Numbered from the stretch's first letter, positions 6,343 to 12,786 are shown. The stretch: DNA of 12,912 bases from JASTVH01 sp042862465 (GCA_042862465.1 JASTVH010000021.1:1-12912), one strand, 5' to 3'. The notes: generated by a model from the sequence alone, not told the origin. Numbers and translations are program-made.

Positions 6343-6414
6343 TAACGCTGGCATAACGGGCCGGCTTGTGGAGCGCAGCGGAACAATCCGGTCCCGTTGA
6401 TGCGTTGGTTAGAA
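6343..6414 (-). other. attC10 (type II) of cassette 10
   Basis: GCATAACGGGCCGGCTTGT faces ACAATCCGGTCCCGTTGATGC, ending TGGTTAG. Its sequence is the same as attC21. Confidence 0.9.
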
Positions 6415-6720
6415 GCCGTTCACCCTTGTGGATTGCGGTCCAAACCGGAACTCGCATGCAGACTCCAGTGAACCCCGCACAAACTCTCGGCCCGGCACCG
6501 ATACAAACCAACAAACTACCCGGCCATTTCTGAATTTGCGACGAACAGCCCCACAACTTTTGGCACGCTGCCAACGACAAGTAAAAAGCCACTATTGGCT
6601 ACCAGATTGGGTGCGGAGTTTGATGGCCTTGGCCGTGAACGAAAGCCAGCAATTTCCGCCTGATTTTCCGCCAAGGCCCATGCACCCAACCACTATCAAA
6701 ATGACCGAGGCCTTGGCTTA
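6415..6720 (-). repeat. ORF-less structured cassette body, copy c10 (duplicate of c21)
   Basis: No supportable gene. By eye this 378-bp cassette, including attC, is identical to cassette 21 (offset 5105 bases). H3 is at 6539-6573, H2 at 6587-6600 (AGCCA-CTAT-TGGCT). The nine-base element is perfect at all three places: 6625-6633, 6670-6678 and 6709-6717, so the middle one can pair with either neighbour (loops of 36 and 30 bases). Confidence 0.87.
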
Positions 6721-6788
6721 TAACGCTGGCATAACGGGCCGGTTTGGAGCGCCAGCGGAAAACCGGTCCCGTTGATGCGTTGGTTAGA
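6721..6788 (-). other. attC11 (type II) of cassette 11
   Basis: GCATAACGGGCCGGTTT faces AAACCGGTCCCGTTGATGC with loop GGAGCGCCAGCGG; ends TGGTTAG. Confidence 0.9.
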
Positions 6789-7095
6789 AGCCGGTTCACC
6801 CGATGGTCTCCGGTCCGCCCCTCGACTCGCATGCGAACTCCAAAGAAGCCCCGCACCTACTCGCGGTCCGGCACCGATACAAACCACCAAGCTACCCAGC
6901 CATTTCTGAATTTGCGACGAACGGCCCCACAACTTTTGGCACGTTGCCGATAACAAGTAGAAAGCCACTATTGGCTACCAGATTCGATGTGGAGTTTGAT
7001 GGCCTTGGCTATGAACGAAAGCCAGAAACTTCCGCTGATTTTCTGCCAAGGCCCATGCACCCAACCACTATCAAAAGGACGGTGGCCTTGGCTTA
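6789..7095 (-). repeat. ORF-less structured cassette body, copy c11
   Basis: No supportable gene. H3 at 6915-6949 has CGGC/GTCG (one G-U on minus) and a perfect AACG/CGTT segment. H2 is AGCCA-CTAT-TGGCT at 6963-6976. The first and middle nine-base elements are intact (GGCCTTGGC, then GCCAAGGCC), and the third reads GTGGCCTTGGC before TTATAACGC. Confidence 0.87.
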
Positions 7096-7165
7096 TAACG
7101 CTGACGTAACGGGCCGGGTTGTGGAGCGCAGCGGAACAAACCGGTCCCGTTGACGTGTTGGTTAG
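7096..7165 (-). other. attC12 (type II) of cassette 12
   Basis: ACGTAACGGGCCGGGTTGT faces ACAAACCGGTCCCGTTGACGT. The outer arm differs from the other type II sites on both sides together (GCAT/ATGC becomes ACGT/ACGT), so pairing is kept. Confidence 0.9.
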
Positions 7166-7473
7166 AAGCCGGTTCACCCCATCGCTTCCGGTCCGCCCCA
7201 CAGTTCGCATGCGAACTCCCAGGAAACCCCGCACCTGCTCACGGCCCGGCACCGATACGAACCACCAAATTACCTAGCCGTTTCTGAGTTTACGACGAAC
7301 AGCTCCACAACTTAGGCACGTTGCCGATAACCCGACAAAAGCCCAAATGGGCTTCCAGATTGAACGGCAGAGTTGCTGGCCTTGGCCGTGAACGAAAACC
7401 AGAAATATCCGCCCGATTTTCCGCCAAGGCCCATGCACCCAACCACTATCAAAATGACCGAGGCCTTGGCTTA
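7166..7473 (-). repeat. ORF-less structured cassette body, copy c12
   Basis: No supportable gene. H2 at 7339-7354 reads AAGCCC-AAAT-GGGCTT, so the innermost pair has changed from A-T (other copies) to C-G on both sides. H3 at 7293-7326 keeps the lower stem with G-U pairs but loses a pair near the loop. All three nine-base elements are present. Confidence 0.87.
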
Positions 7474-7539
7474 TAACGCCTTGAATAAGCGGCCGTTTGG
7501 AGCGCCAGCGCAAAACGGTCCGCTTGATTCACTGGTTAA
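7474..7539 (-). other. attC13 of cassette 13
   Basis: A site of its own kind: TTGAATAAGCGGCCGTTT pairs with AAACGGTCCGCTTGATTCA with one extrahelical base per arm. It ends TGGTTAAC. Confidence 0.88.
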
Positions 7540-7545
7540 CCGAGT

Positions 7546-7947
7546 TCACGCCATTTTCGTAATCTCGACGCTGCCTACCTTTTTTCCCTCTGCTTTGCCG
7601 CCGTGGTGGTGATATGGCCTCCTAAAATTGAAATGAGGCGCCTCGTTAGCAGTGATCACCACATAGTCTATTTTTGCTCTCTTGAAGGTTGTGATAGCAG
7701 CCTTTATCGCTTTATCAGCATTATCGAAATACTGATCGTTTTTCTGAAGATTCCCGCTTTGCCTGAAAATCCTAAGCCGAAAGTTGCCCAAACCCCGCAT
7801 GGCGCAAATATCAAGAAGTTGATCAAGGTACACGACCTCAGTGTTATTTGGGTCATCGAGCTTTTGCTGCTGATTGAGCATCGCAATAAAGCTTGCGACC
7901 AACAACCCACCCAATATCAACAATCCGATGACATCTGTGCTCTCCAT
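7546..7947 (-). CDS. Single-pass membrane-anchored hypothetical protein, 133 aa
   Basis: Residues 6-24 (VIGLLILGGLLVASFIAML) form one hydrophobic segment right at the N-terminus, best read as an uncleaved membrane anchor. The rest is soluble and alternates strands and helices (for example KIDYVVITANEAP near residue 93), ending with a short histidine-rich stretch (RPYHHHGGK, 110-118). GGGAGGAAG lies about eight bases before the ATG. The stop is a few bases before attC13. I recognise no family. The plus-strand frame across this gene (7603-8037) is a shadow. Confidence 0.72.
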   Translation of the reverse strand: MESTDVIGLLILGGLLVASFIAMLNQQQKLDDPNNTEVVYLDQLLDICAMRGLGNFRLRIFRQSGNLQKNDQYFDNADKAIKAAITTFKRAKIDYVVITANEAPHFNFRRPYHHHGGKAEGKKVGSVEITKMA

Positions 7948-7966
7948 GCACTTACTTCCTCCCGGT

Positions 7967-8034
7967 TAACGCCTGGGCTAAGCCGCCGGTGCGGAGCGCA
8001 GCGTAGTACCGGTCGGCTTCAGCCCCTGGTTATG
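7967..8034 (-). other. attC14 (type IV) of cassette 14
   Basis: GGGCTAAGCCGCCGGT pairs with ACCGGTCGGCTTCAGCCCC. It ends TGGTTATG and supplies the TAA stop (8030-8032) of the acetyltransferase gene. Confidence 0.9.
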
Positions 8035-8545
8035 TGATTTTCTCAAGACGTTCAATAGATAAACCCTCAACTGCAGGAATACCTACATTTAAATGGACGG
8101 GATACGCAGACCTTTTCCCGCTCCTTTTGTAACCACGGCGCTCATAAAAAGCAATGAGCTCTTCTCTCTGCGAAATGACCAGCATTTCTATATATTGATA
8201 CCCCAGATCATTGACAGCATAGCTCTCAGCCAGCTTTAAAACTCGGTGACCAATTCCCTGGTTTTGGAGTTCTGGACTTACAGCGAATGTACCGATGCAT
8301 GCTTTATCTTCTTTTTCTTCTACGCAGATACATGCAGCCAAAGCATCAGAGATGGTCGCTACTAGTAGGTGAGAATCAGGTCTTTTTATTAACGCTCTGA
8401 TTCCATCGACCGATGACCGCTGACCATTAACGATTTCTGTTTCTCTCGTCCAGCCTTCTTCCCCTCGATAGGCCTCATTGATGAGCAGATTTAATCGCTC
8501 GGCATCTTCAATATCTGCTCTTTTTAGTGTGATTTCGGTGGTCAT
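8030..8545 (-). CDS. GNAT-family N-acetyltransferase, 171 aa
   Basis: GNAT enzymes move an acetyl group from acetyl-CoA to an amine. The acetyl-CoA binding motif is IGTFAVSPELQNQGIGHRVL (residues 84-103), with Q94-N-Q-G-I-G as the pyrophosphate loop (Q-x-x-G-x-G/A form). The typical late motif AFYERRGYKRSG (132-143) follows. The length fits a single GNAT domain. I chose ATG at 8543-8545 (MTTEITLKR) over an upstream in-frame extension that runs into attC15. The ribosome site is weak (AAGAAA). The substrate cannot be predicted; acetyltransferases are common cargo in integron cassettes. Confidence 0.88.
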   Translation of the reverse strand: MTTEITLKRADIEDAERLNLLINEAYRGEEGWTRETEIVNGQRSSVDGIRALIKRPDSHLLVATISDALAACICVEEKEDKACIGTFAVSPELQNQGIGHRVLKLAESYAVNDLGYQYIEMLVISQREELIAFYERRGYKRSGKRSAYPVHLNVGIPAVEGLSIERLEKIT

Positions 8546-8566
8546 TGTCAGATTTCTTTTTACACA

Positions 8567-8638
8567 TAACGCCATGCGCAGCGGCCGGTTTGTGACGCGC
8601 AGCGGAACAAACCGGTCCGACTGACGCTACTTGTTAGA
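8567..8638 (-). other. attC15 (type I) of cassette 15
   Basis: ATGCGCAGCGGCCGGTTTGT pairs with ACAAACCGGTCCGACTGACGC, ending CTTGTTAG. The loop is GACGCGCAGCGGA. Confidence 0.9.
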
Positions 8639-8950
8639 AGCAGTTCACCCCTTTGCATGGCGGCCCTGCTACCAATTTGCATGCGAACTCCGGAGAAGCC
8701 CAGCACACGCTCACGGTCCGGCACCGATACAAACCACCACGCTACCGGCCCATTCAGAATTTTGCGGCGAACTGCCCTACAACCTGGGCACCTTGCCGAA
8801 GACCCGAAAGAAGCCAAACCTGGCTTCCAGTATGGCGGTCGAATTTGCGGGCCTTGGCCATGACTCAGAGCCTGAAAACTCCCGCTTTGTTTTGACGCCA
8901 AGGCCTTTCCATCTCTCTTTCATCATCTGATGGTCAGGAGCCTTTGCTTA
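8639..8950 (-). repeat. ORF-less structured cassette body, copy c15
   Basis: No supportable gene. It is very close to c8. H2 is GAAGCCA/TGGCTTC. H3 at 8765-8798 keeps its outer and inner four-pair segments, but the middle segment has two mismatches (AAGG against AGTT), the worst H3 of the close copies. H1 is intact and the third nine-base element is degenerate (GCCTTTGC). Confidence 0.86.
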
Positions 8951-9052
8951 TAACGCCGATGTTAAGCGGCCGCCTTGCCGGAGCGGAGCGTAGACAAGGC
9001 GGTCCGGCGGAGGCCCGCCAGGGCCGTAGCGAACTTGAACTACTTGTTAGCC
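8951..9052 (-). other. attC16 (type III) of cassette 16
   Basis: GTTAAGCGGCCGCCTTG faces CAAGGCGGTCCG. The extra hairpin reads GGCCC-GCCA-GGGCC. It supplies the TAG stop of the 58-aa membrane protein gene. Confidence 0.9.
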
Positions 9053-9216
9053 CTTACTTTGTCCGAGAACTTGCTTTTAATCGGACTAAACAGCAATGAA
9101 AGGAATATTATGGTAAGAAAAATTGAAACCACCCATTTACCAAAATAATGGTAAAAACCCCATGATATGGCCACTATCAATGCGCAACAAATAAGAAAAA
9201 TTATGTTTTTAATCAT
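9040..9216 (-). CDS. Small two-helix membrane protein, 58 aa
   Basis: A small gene whose ATG (9214-9216) overlaps the TAA of the preceding gene by one base (TAATG), so it is translationally coupled. Residues 4-20 (NIIFLICCALIVAISWG) and 29-44 (VVSIFLTIIFLSLLFS) are strongly hydrophobic, giving two membrane helices joined by a FYHYFGKW turn. The C-terminus is basic (KSKFSDKVRANK). Codon 59 is the TAG inside attC16. Position behind a glycine-rich partner suggests a two-component unit, perhaps toxin and immunity or a small complex; no family is recognised. Confidence 0.75.
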   Translation of the reverse strand: MIKNIIFLICCALIVAISWGFYHYFGKWVVSIFLTIIFLSLLFSPIKSKFSDKVRANK

Positions 9217-9680
9217 TAGACATACTCGAAGCTTTCAGGTGTTGCTTTCGCTCTTACTCCAAAAGAGCGTCGATACGGGTGTTTCAGATCCAGAATTTGC
9301 GGATTACGCGCATAAAAATCCTGAATGTTATCTATTGGAAGTTTATTTTTTTCAACGATAACGAATAGATCTGATATCCTGGCCCCGTACCCAAGAGATC
9401 TACCGCTTGCCACGGCCAAGCTGCCTATCACAGCGCCCACATACGCCGACGCGCCAAAAGCGGCAGCGACTTTAAGCCTCTCTAAACCTGTTGTAGCCCC
9501 AATTAATTCTGAAACAGTTGCGCCCTTTCCTAAATTTTTTATAGCTTCAACCATTATCGTCAGGTGAGCCAATGTTGCATTATAAGTATCAAAGAAAGAG
9601 GTAGGATATGGTAAGCCAAGGGCATCCATATTCTCATTGAAGTATTTTTGAAAATCTCCTGACTTGTAACATTCAGACAT
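9216..9680 (-). CDS. Hypothetical protein with glycine/alanine-rich helix, 154 aa
   Basis: AAAGGAG lies eight bases before ATG 9678-9680, which I prefer over an upstream in-frame ATG ten codons earlier that has no ribosome site. The N-terminal third is helical (residues 8-51). Residues 66-100 (LERLKVAAAFGASAYVGAVI and on to SGRSLGYGA) form an alanine- and glycine-rich hydrophobic stretch with small residues spaced like a glycine zipper, which may insert into or lie on a membrane. The C-terminal third is polar and ends with basic residues (HPYRRSFGVRAK). It is first in the cassette and coupled to the 58-aa membrane protein. I do not recognise a family. Confidence 0.75.
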   Translation of the reverse strand: MSECYKSGDFQKYFNENMDALGLPYPTSFFDTYNATLAHLTIMVEAIKNLGKGATVSELIGATTGLERLKVAAAFGASAYVGAVIGSLAVASGRSLGYGARISDLFVIVEKNKLPIDNIQDFYARNPQILDLKHPYRRSFGVRAKATPESFEYV

Positions 9681-9791
9681 ATTGTGACTCCTTTCACATA
9701 CTTTGATCATTAATTGACCCCGACAGGCGATTCTACATCAAATCACCAGTAGCTTTAAGGAATAGCAACTTGGTGATGATGCCTTCCGGGC

Positions 9792-9864
9792 TAACGCCAT
9801 GCGCAGCGGCCGGTTTGTGTAGCGCAGCGGAACAAACCGGTCCGACTGACGCTACTTGTTAGAA
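9792..9864 (-). other. attC17 (type I) of cassette 17
   Basis: ATGCGCAGCGGCCGGTTTGT pairs with ACAAACCGGTCCGACTGACGC, ending CTTGTTAG. The 80 bases between the 9680 start codon and this site form the leader of cassette 16, in which I see no convincing promoter. Confidence 0.9.
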
Positions 9865-10175
9865 GCAGTTCACCCCTTTGCATGGCGGCCCTGCTACCAA
9901 TTTGCATGCGAACTCCGGAGAAGCCCCGCACACGCTCGCGGTCCGGCACCGATACAAACCACCAAACTACCCGGCCACTTCTGAATTTGCGGCGAACGGC
10001 CCCACAACTTGGGCACGCTGCCGATTACCCGAAAAAAGCCAAACCTGGCTTCCAGTATGGCGGTCGAATTTTCGGGCCTTGGCCATGACTCAGAGCCTGA
10101 AAACTCCCGCTTTGTTTTGACGCCAAGGCCTTTCCATCTCTCTTTCATTATCTGATGGTCAGGAGCCTTTGCTTA
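9865..10175 (-). repeat. ORF-less structured cassette body, copy c17 (mosaic)
   Basis: No supportable gene. The flanks match c8, c15 and c18, but a central block around 9962-9990 (AAACTACCCGGCCACTTCTG and on) matches the other subfamily (c10, c21), with two compensating one-base shifts. H3 at 9990-10023 is nearly perfect, with one G-U pair on minus. H2 and H1 are intact. Confidence 0.86.
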
Positions 10176-10247
10176 TAACGCCATGCGCAGCGGCCGGTTT
10201 GTGGAGCGCAGCGCAACAAACCGGTCCGACTGACGCTACTTGTTAGA
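10176..10247 (-). other. attC18 (type I) of cassette 18
   Basis: It differs from attC17 only in the loop (GGAGCGCAGCGC). The arms ATGCGCAG and CTGACGC are unchanged. It ends CTTGTTAG. Confidence 0.9.
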
Positions 10248-10559
10248 AGCAGTTCACCCCTTTGCATGGCGGCCCTGCTACCAATTTGCATGCGAACTCC
10301 GGAGAAGCCCCGCACACGCTCACGGTCCGGCACCGATACAAACCACCACGCTACCGGCCCATTCAGAATTTTGCGGCGAACAGCCCTACAAGCTGGGCAC
10401 GTTGTCGAAGACCCAAAAGAAGCCAAACCTGGCTTCCAATATAGCGGTCGAATTTTCGGGCCTTGGCCATGACTCAGTGCTTGAAAACTCCCGCTTTGAT
10501 TTGACGCCAAGGCCTTTCCATCTCTCTTTCATCATCTGATGATCAGGGGCCTTTGCTTA
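10248..10559 (-). repeat. ORF-less structured cassette body, copy c18
   Basis: No supportable gene. It is very close to c8. H3 at 10374-10407 has one A-C mismatch in the outer segment on minus and one G-U pair. H2 is GAAGCCA/TGGCTTC. The third nine-base element reads GGCCTTTGC, one base from perfect. Confidence 0.86.
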
Positions 10560-10654
10560 TAACGCCAATGTTCAGCGGCCGGTTTGGAGTGCAACGGAAA
10601 ACCGGTCCGGTGGAGGCCCGTCAGGGCCGGAACGTACTGCAACTACTTGTTAAA
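10560..10654 (-). other. attC19 (type III) of cassette 19
   Basis: GTTCAGCGGCCGGTTT pairs with AAACCGGTCCG and CTGCAAC, with the extra hairpin GGCCC-GTCA-GGGCC. It supplies the TAA stop (10650-10652) of the membrane protein gene. Confidence 0.9.
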
Positions 10655-11066
10655 TGCTGAAGATGGCACGGACAAGATAAATACTCGTGGCCATGATTGC
10701 GACAGCTAGCGTGACGTATGACCCATGAATGAGCCAATAACGCTTTGATTTGTATCTTTCGTTTTGCTCCCAATTTTGATCGGGCGCTGCCTTTCTCAAC
10801 TCCTGCGTAAGAGCAAAAAATCTTTTTGCATCGACTCGAAGTTCGTAGAGGCATAAGCCTACTGTGGCGACAAAGGACAGCAATGCAATTGAAAGCATCC
10901 ACTTATCGAATTTAGCCAGCTCAGCACCACCGGGCTTGGTGAGCGCAAGAAAAAAAACACCGGTAGCGCCAGAGGAAACTGACAGAATATAGGCTCGAAG
11001 ACGATTCCCCGCGTCTTTGGCCAACTCATGGTATTTTGCGATTTCGTCAGTTTTATCCATAGGCAT
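10650..11066 (-). CDS. Three-helix integral membrane protein, 138 aa
   Basis: Hydrophobic segments at about residues 26-43, 56-75 and 115-135 suggest three membrane helices. A polar segment lies between helices two and three (residues 77-112, with KRFFALTQELRKA), likely cytosolic. The layout recalls small SLATT-like membrane effectors in conflict systems, but I see no specific motif, so this stays a guess. ATG 11066 is only five bases inside the cassette boundary; a second ATG at 11060 (MDKTDEI) is equally possible. Neither has a ribosome site of its own. The stop is in attC19. Confidence 0.72.
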   Translation of the reverse strand: MPMDKTDEIAKYHELAKDAGNRLRAYILSVSSGATGVFFLALTKPGGAELAKFDKWMLSIALLSFVATVGLCLYELRVDAKRFFALTQELRKAAPDQNWEQNERYKSKRYWLIHGSYVTLAVAIMATSIYLVRAIFSI

Positions 11067-11067
11067 T

Positions 11068-11139
11068 TAACGCTGGCATAACGGGCCGGTTTGTGAAGCA
11101 GCAGCGGAACAAACCGGTCCCGTTGATGCGTTGGTTAGA
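11068..11139 (-). other. attC20 (type II) of cassette 20
   Basis: GCATAACGGGCCGGTTTGT pairs with ACAAACCGGTCCCGTTGATGC with loop GAAGCAGCAGCGGA; ends TGGTTAG. Confidence 0.9.
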
Positions 11140-11447
11140 AGCCGGTTCACCCGATGGTCTCCGGTCCGCCCCTCGATTCGCATGCGAACTCGAAAGAAGC
11201 CCCGCACCTACTCGCGGTCTGGCACCGATACAAACCCCTACGCTACCCGGCCATTTCTGAATTTGCGACGAACAGCCCCACAACTTTTGGCACGCTGCCG
11301 ACGACCAGTAAAAAGCCACTATTGGCTACCAGATATGATGCGGAGTTTGATGGCCTTGGCCGTGAACGAAAACCAGAAATATCCGCCCGATTTTCCGCCA
11401 AGGCCCATGCACCCAACCACTCTCAAAATGACCGAGGCCTTGGCTTA
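11140..11447 (-). repeat. ORF-less structured cassette body, copy c20
   Basis: No supportable gene. It is close to c11. H3 at 11266-11300 has several G-U pairs on minus (AGCG against TGTT, CGGC against GTCG) that would all be A-C on plus. H2 is AGCCA-CTAT-TGGCT. All three nine-base elements are intact. Confidence 0.87.
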
Positions 11448-11518
11448 TAACGCTGGCATAACGGGCCGGCTTGTGGAGCGCAGCGGAACAATCCGGTCCC
11501 GTTGATGCGTTGGTTAGA
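11448..11518 (-). other. attC21 (type II) of cassette 21
   Basis: Same sequence as attC10, which is part of the duplicated 378-bp cassette. Confidence 0.9.
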
Positions 11519-11825
11519 AGCCGTTCACCCTTGTGGATTGCGGTCCAAACCGGAACTCGCATGCAGACTCCAGTGAACCCCGCACAAACTCTCGGCCCGG
11601 CACCGATACAAACCAACAAACTACCCGGCCATTTCTGAATTTGCGACGAACAGCCCCACAACTTTTGGCACGCTGCCAACGACAAGTAAAAAGCCACTAT
11701 TGGCTACCAGATTGGGTGCGGAGTTTGATGGCCTTGGCCGTGAACGAAAGCCAGCAATTTCCGCCTGATTTTCCGCCAAGGCCCATGCACCCAACCACTA
11801 TCAAAATGACCGAGGCCTTGGCTTA
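11519..11825 (-). repeat. ORF-less structured cassette body, copy c21 (duplicate of c10)
   Basis: No supportable gene. By eye I find no difference from cassette 10. H3 is at 11644-11678. Although the two lie 5.1 kb apart, they are the only identical pair in the window, which implies recent copying or recapture. Confidence 0.87.
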
Positions 11826-11925
11826 TAACGCCAATGTTCAGCGGCCGGTTTGGAGGCGCACCGCGCCGGAAAACCGGTCCGGTGGAGGCCCGAAGGGCCG
11901 GAACGTACTGCAACTACTTGTTAGA
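11826..11925 (-). other. attC22 (type III) of cassette 22
   Basis: GTTCAGCGGCCGGTTT faces AAACCGGTCCG and CTGCAAC. The extra hairpin has a shorter loop, GGCCC-GAA-GGGCC. It ends CTTGTTAG. Confidence 0.9.
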
Positions 11926-11958
11926 AAGCGGTCCTACACCCTTAGCACCGATTCCAAC

Positions 11959-12246
11959 TCAATTCTCATCCAGTTCTTTTTTGGTGCGCGCTAAAAGCTC
12001 ATTTTGCCGCTGGATCTCCTCTGGCGAATATTTCTTTACGCGACCATGCCATGGAAGACCAAGCGTTTTATATGCAGCTATCTTTAGCAACCAAGACGTT
12101 GCAAAAATACCCACTCCAATCTCAAACACTTCGATACCAGGCGTGGTAGCAGGGTCGCCATCTAGCGCGAATCCTATGTAGAAAAGAATGAGTGCCGAGC
12201 CAGCAATTAACAAATAGAGATGGCCGTGGATCAATTTAGAGGCCAT
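11959..12246 (-). CDS. Two-helix membrane protein, 95 aa
   Basis: Membrane helices are predicted at residues 9-28 (HLYLLIAGSALILFYIGFAL) and 38-58 (IEVFEIGVGIFATSWLLKIAA), with a short DGDPATTPG turn between. A C-terminal basic and helical tail follows (KKYSPEEIQRQNELLARTKK), probably a short cytosolic coiled coil. I chose ATG 12246 because GGAAGAAGAGAAAG directly precedes it; the upstream TTG extension adds a very basic stretch without a ribosome site. The family is not recognised. The stop lies about 35 bases before attC22. Confidence 0.72.
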   Translation of the reverse strand: MASKLIHGHLYLLIAGSALILFYIGFALDGDPATTPGIEVFEIGVGIFATSWLLKIAAYKTLGLPWHGRVKKYSPEEIQRQNELLARTKKELDEN

Positions 12247-12277
12247 CTTTCTTCTCTTCTTCCTATCCGTATGCTTT

Positions 12278-12307
12278 ATCAAATTCAAAAATCCCGATGA
12301 ATTTCAA
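12278..12307 (-). promoter_or_regulatory. Possible sigma-70 promoter inside cassette 22
   Basis: TTGAAA (12302-12307) and TTTGAT (12278-12283) are spaced by 18 bases upstream of the two-helix membrane protein start. Five of six and four of six consensus bases match. Internal promoters occur in some cassettes, but this match is not strong. Confidence 0.3.
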
Positions 12308-12318
12308 TAAGACATTTC

Positions 12319-12413
12319 TAACGCCAATGTTCAGCGGCCGGTTTGGAGTGCAACGGAAAACCGGTCCGGTGGAGGCCCGTAGGGCCGGAACGTACTGGAA
12401 CTACTGGTTATGT
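12319..12413 (-). other. attC23 (type III) of cassette 23
   Basis: GTTCAGCGGCCGGTTT faces AAACCGGTCCG, with extra hairpin GGCCC-GTA-GGGCC, ending TGGTTATG right before the DUF3024 gene stop. Confidence 0.9.
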
Positions 12414-12414
12414 G

Positions 12415-12762
12415 CTACCCGAAAAAACAGCCATTTTCATCACGGTTTACGGTAGTAAAAAAACCTTCTATAGACCGTGAATCTGGTTCTGGCGGGTATG
12501 AATGCCACTTTAAATCACTACGCATCCAGTAGATTTTCCAGCGCTGAGTTTTCTTGACGTAAGTTGCTTTCGCTACAGGTGTTTCAATGATTCTTTCTGG
12601 ATCTTGGAAATGCGGACGAATCTCGATAATTTCGACGCTCTGTCCAGACAACCTAACATCCAGATCCAGTTTTGGACGGATTTCAACAGGTGGACGGCGA
12701 GCCTCCAAAAACTTTGAAGCTGCCTGTTCAATCTTCTTTATCTCAAACTCACTGAATGCCAT
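12415..12762 (-). CDS. DUF3024 family protein, 115 aa
   Basis: The whole protein fits DUF3024, a small bacterial family without known function. MAFSEFEIKKIEQAASKFLE opens it, then RRPPVEIRPKLDLDVRLSGQ (22-41) and SVEIIEIRPHF. VAKATYVKKTQRWKIYWMR (63-81) with DLKWHSYPPEP (83-93) follow, and it ends RDENGCFFG. The length is usual, so it looks intact. ATG 12762 lies about 25 bases inside the cassette; the ribosome site is weak (AGAGAA). The TAG stop abuts attC23. It is likely soluble and cytosolic. Confidence 0.88.
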   Translation of the reverse strand: MAFSEFEIKKIEQAASKFLEARRPPVEIRPKLDLDVRLSGQSVEIIEIRPHFQDPERIIETPVAKATYVKKTQRWKIYWMRSDLKWHSYPPEPDSRSIEGFFTTVNRDENGCFFG

Positions 12763-12786
12763 ATAAATTCTCTAGGAACGCCCACA

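Noticed and set aside
6625..6678. H1 as a rho-independent terminator
   Set aside because: The loop is 36 bases or more and no run of T follows the stem on the sense strand.
5116..7539. CRISPR array
   Set aside because: The regular spacing is about 375 bases and the repeats are 70-100-base imperfect palindromes ending in integron core sites; there are no short unique spacers or cas genes.
7603..8037. Plus-strand open frame of 144 codons
   Set aside because: It is antisense to the single-TM protein gene, which has a good ribosome site and the array's orientation, and it runs through attC14.
9711..9791. Promoter in the cassette 16 leader (TAGAAT with a TTAAAG at 17 bases)
   Set aside because: The -35 match is poor, and such hexamers arise by chance in an 80-base leader.
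10148..10510. Minus-strand open frames of 80-120 codons covering an ORF-less cassette and its attC (10148-10510, 8560-8901, 5490-5825, 11326-11697)
   Set aside because: The frame that is open differs between copies. Starts are TTG/ATG without ribosome sites, and the C-terminal part is translated attC. Substitutions follow stem pairing rather than codon positions.
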